From the NCBI RefSeq assembly GCF_031127815.1, contig NZ_JARXHY010000007.1, positions 62,001 through 126,000 on the forward strand: DNA of 64,000 nucleotides, written 5' to 3'. A program made the position numbers and the translations under genes. This DNA comes from Pelagicoccus sp. SDUM812003. GTDB lineage: Bacteria > Verrucomicrobiota > Verrucomicrobiia > Opitutales > Opitutaceae. The notes beneath the pieces were generated by a model. The model ran no database searches, was not told where the DNA came from, and saw only the letters and a program-made list of their open reading frames with translations. Below, in pieces: positions 26,873 through 33,478 of this stretch. The stretch's first letter is position 1. Each line of letters opens with the position of its first letter.

Positions 26873-28030
26873 ATGCCCATGAGATTCAGTTTTGTACATT
26901 TCACTTTGCCTGATGAGGCCGAGAGCGGGATCGTGCGCTACGGCCGGCATCTGGCAGCTCAGGCCTCCTTGGAGGAAGAGGTGACGGAGATCGCTCTGAC
27001 TTTGGGCAAGCAGTCCGGACGGTTCGACGTTGGGCAGGTCGAGGGTGATCTCGGGCGAATGGTTTTCCAGTTCTCACCTTATTATCATCCCCAGGCCTGC
27101 ATCGAGGCCATGCGGGCTCTTGTTCGGAAAACCTCAGGGGATCCGGCCAAGCATCTGATCATCGTGCACGACTCGAATCGACTGGCCAGTCCTTTCAATC
27201 AGTTCACCCGGTTCCGCCGCTTGCTGCAGTTGAAGCTTTGGTCTCGGGCGATTCAAATCAAGAGAGTCGGGGACCAGCTGAAGCGCTTTCTCCGGGACGC
27301 TCTCCCGACGAAGTTCGCGCTGAGCGCGTTCGACCAGAAGCAGACCGTCGAGCTCTCGGCCCGATTGGCCTATGACTGCGTATCCGTGCCGCATTTCGTC
27401 GAAGAACCGAACTTCTCGTTTGATAACGAGGATGCGAAAAAAAGCCTCGGACTCGAAGGCAAGCAGGTGTTGACGATACTCGGATTCCTGTCGCCGCACA
27501 AGCGACACAGGCTTTCGCTGCAGGCCCTAAGCCACCTGCCAGAAAACTATCATCTCGTGCTGGCGGGCGGCGCCACCGACTTGAGCGGCTCCTACTTTCG
27601 CTCGATCGAGGAGTCGATCGAAGAAATGGGACTGGCGGACAGGGTCACCATCACCGGCTATTTGCAGGAACGCGATCAGGCCTGCTACATTGGCGCTACC
27701 GACTTGGCGATCTGCCTTTATCGGGGAGGGGCCGCGTCCGGCTCGCTTTCGACCTGGATCGCTCACCGGAAGCCGATTCTCGTTTCGCAAGTCCAAGAGC
27801 TATCGCTTTACAATGAAACGGCTCCCGGCGCCCTTGAAGTGCTGACGAGCGACGACCCGATTTCGCTGGCCGGGAGGATCCAGTCGATCCTAGAAGGCCC
27901 GATCGACGACGAGCTCTCGGCGCTCGCCCAGCTGAAGACCGAACTGTCGCTCGAGCGGACGTGGGAAACCTACCGAAAATGCCTCGTCGAGTCGGAGGAG
28001 GGGTTCTCCAGGCTCGTGCCGATGGCGTAG
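26873..28030 (+). CDS. GT4-family glycosyltransferase
   Basis: The 385-residue product opens with MRFSFVHFTLPDEAESGIVRYGRHLA (broken here: RFSFVHF, then GIVRYGRHLA), a GT-B acceptor-domain start. The donor domain is clear: VLTILGFLSPHKRHRLSLQAL, HLVLAGGATDLSG, VTITGYLQERDQACYIGATD, then AICLYRGGAASGSLSTWIAHRKP. The G-x-x-S-G-S-L-S segment in place of E-G-F/x-G indicates a variant nucleotide-sugar site. It lies 42 bases after the flippase gene and probably acts on the same repeat unit. Confidence 0.88.
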   Translation: MPMRFSFVHFTLPDEAESGIVRYGRHLAAQASLEEEVTEIALTLGKQSGRFDVGQVEGDLGRMVFQFSPYYHPQACIEAMRALVRKTSGDPAKHLIIVHDSNRLASPFNQFTRFRRLLQLKLWSRAIQIKRVGDQLKRFLRDALPTKFALSAFDQKQTVELSARLAYDCVSVPHFVEEPNFSFDNEDAKKSLGLEGKQVLTILGFLSPHKRHRLSLQALSHLPENYHLVLAGGATDLSGSYFRSIEESIEEMGLADRVTITGYLQERDQACYIGATDLAICLYRGGAASGSLSTWIAHRKPILVSQVQELSLYNETAPGALEVLTSDDPISLAGRIQSILEGPIDDELSALAQLKTELSLERTWETYRKCLVESEEGFSRLVPMA

Positions 28031-28075
28031 GCGTGGTTTGCGGGCGCTGGGCTATGAATTTCGAAGTAGTAGGCT

Positions 28076-28816
28076 ATGATTATCTCCAACAACAATCGCT
28101 ATATATTCGTGCACATCATGAAGGCCGCGGGCACGAGTGTGACGGACGCTTTGAGCAAGCGTCTGGACTGGCGGGATTTGGCCTTGGGAGGGACGGAGCT
28201 CGGCGAGCAGATCCATCACTTCTACAATGCTCACTGGGGCGTGGGAAAGCACAGCATGGCGCGAGAGATCAAGGCTCTGGTGGGTGACGAGGTTTGGGAG
28301 GACTATTATACGTTTTCCTTCGTCCGCCATCCGTTTCCGCGGGCCGTCTCGCTGTACAAGTACATCCAGCGCTTCGCGGAGCAGGAGAGGGTGCCTTGGT
28401 GGAAAAGCGCCTTGCGGGCGGCGGCTGGAAGAAAGAAGCGTTTTCGCAGGAATCGGTGGCTGAATGACCTGCCGGAGGCCAAAGCGTATTTCGAAACGAG
28501 TTCCTTTTCCACATTCATACGCCGAGCTCACGAGGTGGGCGCTTTGGGCATGAAGCCTCAGGTCGACTGGGTGACCGACGAGGAAGGAAACGACATGCTG
28601 GACTTCGTGGGAAAGGTGGAAAATTTGGAGGCCGACTTCGAACGAATCGTTCAATCGGTCGGTCTGGAAGGCGTGCAGCTGTCGCGCGCCAACAAGTCCA
28701 CGTATCAGAAACCTTGGTACGAGTACTTCGCGGATGAAACGGACTTCCAGTTTCTGTCCGAAGTGTTTTCAGAGGACTTCGTCCATTTCGGCTACGACGC
28801 TTCTCGTAGACGGTAG
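28076..28816 (+). CDS. Sulfotransferase family 2 (carbohydrate sulfotransferase-like)
   Basis: The 246-residue protein has YIFVHIMKAAGTSVTDALSK (about 9-28), the HIPKTAGTS-type PAPS loop of Sulfotransfer_2 enzymes with Met for Pro. The 3'-phosphate motif is FSFVRHPFPRAVSLYKYIQ (about 80-98). FVGKVENLEADFERIVQSVG (about 179-198) is the third conserved segment, and a C-terminal acidic-aromatic YFADETDFQFLSEVFSEDF matches the family end. Animal members are heparan/chondroitin O-sulfotransferases. It probably O-sulfates a glycan residue here. A third sulfotransferase subfamily for the locus. Confidence 0.9.
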   Translation: MIISNNNRYIFVHIMKAAGTSVTDALSKRLDWRDLALGGTELGEQIHHFYNAHWGVGKHSMAREIKALVGDEVWEDYYTFSFVRHPFPRAVSLYKYIQRFAEQERVPWWKSALRAAAGRKKRFRRNRWLNDLPEAKAYFETSSFSTFIRRAHEVGALGMKPQVDWVTDEEGNDMLDFVGKVENLEADFERIVQSVGLEGVQLSRANKSTYQKPWYEYFADETDFQFLSEVFSEDFVHFGYDASRRR

Positions 28817-28914
28817 GCCGGGGTCGTCTTCGCTCTTTTTTAGATCAATCGCCCTCGCGGGTTTTCGTTTTCCGGTGAGGTCGCGGTCAGAACATCCAAC
28901 GATCATCTATAGTG

Positions 28915-30813
28915 ATGAAAAGGAATCGGTTCAGTCGATTTGCGCTCAGCGCGCTAACGCTTCTTCTGTTCGCCGTGTCCGTCTGGGTATTTTTGAAGGC
29001 GGAACGCGTGCTTCATCCGCTCGAATTTTCCGAGGAGTTCGAGCTGGAGGAACTCGCCTATTGCTACGACCTGAATGATATGGGCGTAGCGGATGTCAAC
29101 GATGACAGAAACTACGACATCTTCACTCTCAATCACAGCAATCGTCAGCTGCTGATGCTGAAAGGGGAGGATGGAGCGTACCGAGATCGCCTTGTGGAGC
29201 TGGGGCTTTCGCAAAGCAAGGCCTTCCCTGGCGTCGAAGGCGGTTGGGAGGTACCCCCGATCGAGGAGGAAGGCTTTTATATCTACTGGGATCGAGGAAA
29301 GCTGGTATTGAAGACGGCGTTCGGCTTCGAGGTGTCAGGTCAGGTGCGCTTGCCGAGAGAGCTGAAGTTCGATCTGAGCGGGGAGGTGACGATGAGCGAG
29401 CTGGGCGATCATGACATTGGCTTCCGATTCGATGGGGATGGGGAGATCGTCATATCATCCTGGGAATACTATTTTCTTCCGATTTTCGAACTGGATAAGG
29501 ACGTGTCGTTGAAATCTGTATACGTGGGGCCGAAGCGTGCGAGCCCGACTCAGCCAACGTTCGAGCTTCCTGAACAGGATCGTCACACCATGATTTGGGC
29601 GGATTTCGATGGAGATGGCAGGACCGACGTGCATATCGCCAGAGGGGGCGATCAGGGAATGCTCGCCGATACCCACCCGGACGCCATGGATGAGCTTTAC
29701 CTGTTCCGCGACGACGCCTTCGTCGAAGTGACGGAAAGTACCGGCATGATGAAAAACGGAATGCCGGCGCGCAGCGCCCAAGGCATGGACGTGGATGGCG
29801 ACGGAAAGATCGATCTGTATGTGGTGAACGGTCGCGCTTGGGAGCCGAACAAGAACGCGCCGAACCAGCTCTTCGCGCGAAAGGACGAATTGAGATTCGA
29901 GGAAGAGGCGCATCGCCATGGGCTCGATGTCCCGGGAGATGGAGTGGTCCAGTGGATCGATTGCGACAACGATGGCGATATGGATATGGTCTGGGGCGCG
30001 GAGGACAAGTTGTCGCTTTTCCGCAATGTCGAAGGACTGTACACGGAAGAACGTCTCGCTCCGCTCGAGAGCAAGCCGCACAGCATGACCGCTAGCGACT
30101 TCGATCGAGATGGCGACATCGACATCTTTGTCGTCTCAGAGGCGGGTAACGTTCTGCTGTTGGGCGAGGCGGGTGGCTTCGTTCCGGTTTCGCCCGATCG
30201 CTACGGTTTGCCGACGCGGAGCGACGTGGCGAACTGGGTGGATTACGACAACGATGGCCGGGTGGATCTGCATGCCTTGCCTCAAGGATTGTTCAAGCAG
30301 GGGGAGGACGGAACGTTCGCCCGGACTGGCTTGCTTTCGCTGCGCATCAGTCGCAAGGCGTTCTGCTCCTGGTTCGATGCGGACAACGATGGCGATCGCG
30401 ATATGCTGCTCGCTCTGATGGATCCCTTCGAGGTCGCCTTCGACCGGATCAAGCGGAAATTCATCGAGCCCGACGGCATTTTCAAGCCGAAGCTTTGGCG
30501 GGTGTATCTGATCGAGAACAACGTATCCACGAAAAACAACTGGCTCGAGGTGGAACTCGTCGGGCAGCGAGGAAACCGTCCAGCGGTTGGAGCTCGGGTG
30601 GTGCTGGATACGGCTGACGGGCAGGTGCAATCGTTTGTCTGCCACGCGGAGGGATCGTTGCATTCCCAAGGGCATTATCGGCTGTATTTCGGTCTTGGCG
30701 AAGCTGAGCGATACGAGTCGCTCAAAGTCGTCTGGCCGAACGGGGTAGTGGAGGAATTTGGACCCGGCCCAGCGAACCAGCTGCTTGTATTAGAAAACTC
30801 TGACAATAGTTGA
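28915..30813 (+). CDS. Membrane-anchored FG-GAP/VCBS repeat protein with ASPIC/UnbV C-terminus
   Basis: ATG 28915 is preferred to the adjacent GTG 28912. The 632-residue protein has an N-terminal signal anchor (FALSALTLLLFAVSVWVFL, about 9-27). Repeated D-x-D-x-D-G-x-x-D calcium-binding loops follow (DFDGDGRTDVH, DVDGDGKIDLY, DCDNDGDMDMV, DFDRDGDIDIF, DYDNDGRVDLH, DADNDGDRDML), predicting a beta-propeller. The last 95 residues are an ASPIC/UnbV domain (NWLEVELVGQRGNRPAVGARV, VVWPNGVVEEF). Residues about 95-200 form an inserted beta-rich region not matching a repeat. Such proteins bind carbohydrate or protein outside the cell; here it may organise the polysaccharide at the surface. Confidence 0.85.
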   Translation: MKRNRFSRFALSALTLLLFAVSVWVFLKAERVLHPLEFSEEFELEELAYCYDLNDMGVADVNDDRNYDIFTLNHSNRQLLMLKGEDGAYRDRLVELGLSQSKAFPGVEGGWEVPPIEEEGFYIYWDRGKLVLKTAFGFEVSGQVRLPRELKFDLSGEVTMSELGDHDIGFRFDGDGEIVISSWEYYFLPIFELDKDVSLKSVYVGPKRASPTQPTFELPEQDRHTMIWADFDGDGRTDVHIARGGDQGMLADTHPDAMDELYLFRDDAFVEVTESTGMMKNGMPARSAQGMDVDGDGKIDLYVVNGRAWEPNKNAPNQLFARKDELRFEEEAHRHGLDVPGDGVVQWIDCDNDGDMDMVWGAEDKLSLFRNVEGLYTEERLAPLESKPHSMTASDFDRDGDIDIFVVSEAGNVLLLGEAGGFVPVSPDRYGLPTRSDVANWVDYDNDGRVDLHALPQGLFKQGEDGTFARTGLLSLRISRKAFCSWFDADNDGDRDMLLALMDPFEVAFDRIKRKFIEPDGIFKPKLWRVYLIENNVSTKNNWLEVELVGQRGNRPAVGARVVLDTADGQVQSFVCHAEGSLHSQGHYRLYFGLGEAERYESLKVVWPNGVVEEFGPGPANQLLVLENSDNS

Positions 30814-30857
30814 GGCGCGTCTTTCCACTCCGTCGAGTGTGGAGCGCCACCGGTTTT
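30814..30857 (+). terminator. Probable intrinsic terminator
   Basis: GGCGC (30814-30818) pairs with GCGCC (30844-30848), and inside it CCACTC and GAGTGTGG pair around a CGTC loop. GGTTTTT (30851-30857) follows. It lies directly after the FG-GAP protein stop codon, so the two last sulfotransferase genes may have their own promoter or depend on read-through. Confidence 0.55.
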
Positions 30858-30890
30858 TAATAATCAAACAATACTCCAAGAAGAGCGTTT

Positions 30891-31694
30891 ATGGGAAAGG
30901 AGACTAACAACTCGGAAGAGTCAGCGGTGGATTTCAGGGAATGGATCAGCGTCGCCAGCGAAATCTCTCGCTGGTCGACCGACCGCTTCTGGGAAGTTTG
31001 TGCCCGAATTGCGAATACAGATGGAGCGGGCCCTGTCGAGGTAGACAAGATCGCATGGATCTGCTTCCCAGCGAGTGGCTTCTCCTACTGCAGCAAACTG
31101 CTTTCGCGGCACCCTGAGATCTATTCCCTGACTCGACCGCTCGAACATTCGCACGATAGCAGTCGTCTCAGCGGCAAGAAGTTTCTCGCTCAGATTCGCA
31201 AGCTGGAGGCGAAGGCTGCCGATCGGGTGTTGAGCTTTCCAGTGTATCCGGAACTGCTCAGTCGCATCGAATACGTGCGCCACGTGCTGGCGGACCGGAA
31301 GACCTTGAAGGTGGTTTTTCGGCGAGATCTATTGGGCGACTATCTGAAAAGCAGCAACGGACGCTACAGCACGCGTCGGGCGCAAGGCAGCGAAGCTGAC
31401 GATGCGAGGGAGAAGGAGCGCTCGGAGATCTTTCAGTATTTGCTAAGTGTCGGAGGGATGCTGAGCCAGGCGGAGCTTTTTCTGATGCGCACTCAGCAGC
31501 CGTATGGAGTTTGCGCATACGAGGACGTCGCTCGGGGGAAGACGGCGGAAGATCGCTTGCGAGCGATGATCGACGAGATTGTCGCTTCCAAGGCGGACTT
31601 GGGCAAGCGCTTCCAGAAAGAGCGCGACGAGCTGGGGGAGCGCGGTGCGTCCGGGCGCCGAAAGCTAAACTATTTGAACCATGCTAGGCGCTAG
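30891..31694 (+). CDS. Divergent sulfotransferase-like protein
   Basis: The 267-residue product is not a textbook family member. IAWICFPASGFSYCSKLLSRHP (seen in parts: ICFPASGFSYC at about 57-67) resembles a PAPS 5'-loop in which the usual K-S-G/T is reduced to A-S-G. LKVVFRRDLLGDYLKSSNGRY (about 140-160) resembles the 3'-phosphate motif of Stf0-like enzymes, with RRD and a downstream Ser. It has no signal peptide. It sits between two genes of known glycan context and next to another sulfotransferase. It could be an active divergent enzyme or one that has lost catalysis, since the PAPS-binding lysine is missing. Confidence 0.55.
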   Translation: MGKETNNSEESAVDFREWISVASEISRWSTDRFWEVCARIANTDGAGPVEVDKIAWICFPASGFSYCSKLLSRHPEIYSLTRPLEHSHDSSRLSGKKFLAQIRKLEAKAADRVLSFPVYPELLSRIEYVRHVLADRKTLKVVFRRDLLGDYLKSSNGRYSTRRAQGSEADDAREKERSEIFQYLLSVGGMLSQAELFLMRTQQPYGVCAYEDVARGKTAEDRLRAMIDEIVASKADLGKRFQKERDELGERGASGRRKLNYLNHARR

Positions 31695-31769
31695 GTCGAA
31701 CCAAGGGCGCGCATGGTTTTGAAATGAATAACGCACGAGAGAAACAATCGAAGTGGAAAGTAAACAGGG

Positions 31770-32759
31770 ATGAAGAATCTTACAGGATTATATAGCGCGA
31801 TCGACAAGCGGCTTAAGGGAGGGACGCTTTCCGTTCGTTTGGCGCTTGCCAACCAAGTCGCCAAAGCGAACCCGCCCTCGAAGCGAGGGGTCGCGGTTTT
31901 CGGCACCGAATTTTCAGGAACGTCGTGGGTGGGAAAGGCGTTGGCCTACTCGCCGGATGTCGCTTTCTACCATAGGCCGAACGGCACCAACGACTTGTCG
32001 GCGCAATACGAGATCGAGGCCAGTCGCTACTTGCTCCCGAGCGATGATGACGGATTTGAGGATCACAATTTGCGCCAAGCTTTCAACGGGCGATTCGTGG
32101 GTCTGAACGAGTTGAGCGCCGACGCGATCGATCTGCGTCGCCGTGGCGACTACCGGGTGCTGGTGGAGGAGGTGGCGAGTTTTCTCTCCATCGAATGGGT
32201 TGCTCGGAAATGGGCTCCGCAGGTGGTAGTGGTGACGCGTCATCCGTGCTCGCATGTTCGCTTGGCTCAGAATCAAGGTGCCGCCGAATCCGAAGCGAGA
32301 CAGCTGAATCGGATCCTAGACTGCGAAGCGCTTCGTTCGGGAATCCTCGAGCCGCATCTGGATCGGTTGAGCGAGCTCAAGCGGCCGATCGAGCGCTCTG
32401 CCGCCCTGTGGGCGATCAAGAATCTGGTCGCTCATGACGCGTATTCGAGAAACCCGGATTGGGTCTTCGTCAAGTACGAGGATCTTTGTCAGGATCCGAT
32501 TCAGCGATTCAAGGAACTCTACGAGGAGCTTGATCTGGAATGGAATCTGGGCGCGGAAGACTACTTGGAGTACGTGAGCTCGGATGGGTGCCAGCCTTTC
32601 GTAGGCGTCGAGCCTTTGAACTCGAAGCAGGTCAATCGCTGGAAAAACGAAATGTCGGCGGACGACATCAGAACCATCATGCGTGTCGTCGAGCCCTTTG
32701 GGCTGCCGAGCTACGAAAGGAACGTCCTCGAATCGGGGGGCGTGGCGCTCAAGCCCTGA
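31770..32759 (+). CDS. Sulfotransferase-like protein
   Basis: The 329-residue protein has GVAVFGTEFSGTSWVGKALA (about 38-57), a PAPS loop of the form T-E-F-S-G-T-S-W. VVVVTRHPCSHVRLAQNQG (about 151-169) is the 3'-phosphate motif with Arg and His-Pro. A later VKYEDLCQDPIQRFKELYEEL (about 233-253) is the conserved YEDL segment that follows in sulfotransferases. The C-terminal NRWKNEMSADDIRTI also fits the family. No signal peptide. It is the last gene of the polysaccharide locus, ahead of a strong terminator. Confidence 0.82.
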   Translation: MKNLTGLYSAIDKRLKGGTLSVRLALANQVAKANPPSKRGVAVFGTEFSGTSWVGKALAYSPDVAFYHRPNGTNDLSAQYEIEASRYLLPSDDDGFEDHNLRQAFNGRFVGLNELSADAIDLRRRGDYRVLVEEVASFLSIEWVARKWAPQVVVVTRHPCSHVRLAQNQGAAESEARQLNRILDCEALRSGILEPHLDRLSELKRPIERSAALWAIKNLVAHDAYSRNPDWVFVKYEDLCQDPIQRFKELYEELDLEWNLGAEDYLEYVSSDGCQPFVGVEPLNSKQVNRWKNEMSADDIRTIMRVVEPFGLPSYERNVLESGGVALKP

Positions 32760-33253
32760 CCATCGTTCGCGGCGAGGCGCTCCGATTGCGCTCGATCCGT
32801 GGCTGCTCGCCGCTCCAGGGCTACCGTCGTTTGACAGCCGGCGGCTCGCTACCCAGAGCGGGATAGATTTCCCTATAAGTTTACGTTTTCACGTGGGCCC
32901 CCTCCGTCAGGAGGGGGCCTTTTTCGCTTTCGGCGGTCGAGTGGGCAGCCGTGCCGGTTTCGCAGCGAGCGCCGACCTGTCGGAGCTGGGCGAGGGATTG
33001 CTGCTGCGGGGGAAGCGGTTTTGACGGCTTTCAGGTGGCCGGGTGGATGATTCGTAAGGGGAAAACGCCGGGTTTTTAAGCTAAGCTGCAGATCTACAGA
33101 GGGTTACGAGAAATCGGCCAGATCGGTTGCCTATTTGAAAATCTGATTTCAGGTATTGGCTTGCTTTAGTCAGAGTAATAAGAATAAAAGAAATAAAGGT
33201 ATTTATTGTACGAAATCCCTTTTTCCCCTAGCCCAAGCGTCTTACACCAAGCA
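32760..33253. other. Intergenic region between the polysaccharide locus and the cbb3 cluster
   Basis: These 494 bases hold the strong terminator at 32896-32924, a GC-rich stretch (32940-33020) and a small AAAAC/GTTTT hairpin near 33061-33076. An A/T-rich tract (about 33160-33215) upstream of ccoS probably contains the cluster promoter. No FNR-type TTGAT-N4-ATCAA box was found. An imperfect inverted repeat of TGAAAATC/GATTTCA form lies near 33135-33152. No gene is supported. Confidence 0.45.
32896..32924 (+). terminator. Intrinsic terminator ending the polysaccharide locus
   Basis: GGCCCCCTCC (32896-32905) and GGAGGGGGCC (32910-32919) form a perfect 10-bp stem around a GTCA loop, followed by five T residues (32920-32924). 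Confidence 0.93.
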
Positions 33254-33427
33254 ATGAACGTACTTTTCCTAACGGTATTCGTGGGCCTTATCCTCGTAGG
33301 CTTCGCTATCGCTTTTTTCGCCTTCACGCGTCGCTCCTCTGCGAGCAGCAGTCCGGAGCGCGACAGTCTGATGCCGTTGGAAGACGAGAAGGTGGTCCGC
33401 CCTGGCTCGAGTCGCCGCGGGGAGTGA
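33254..33427 (+). CDS. ccoS: CcoS-like cbb3 oxidase assembly protein
   Basis: ATG 33254 gives a 57-residue protein: a single transmembrane helix (LFLTVFVGLILVGFAIAFFAF, in two parts) followed by a short cytoplasmic tail with PERDSLMPLEDEKV. CcoS proteins are about this length and share the helix-FFAF/W then D-x-x-x-P-x-x-D/E layout; they are needed for cofactor insertion into the oxidase. The sequence match is only partial, so much of the case rests on its place 51 bases before ccoNO. CcoS usually sits beside ccoI at the other end of the cluster. Confidence 0.7.
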   Translation: MNVLFLTVFVGLILVGFAIAFFAFTRRSSASSSPERDSLMPLEDEKVVRPGSSRRGE

Positions 33428-33478
33428 CGTTTTCCCGTTTCATTTTCCAAGAACCCTCCTGAATAACCTATCGACACA

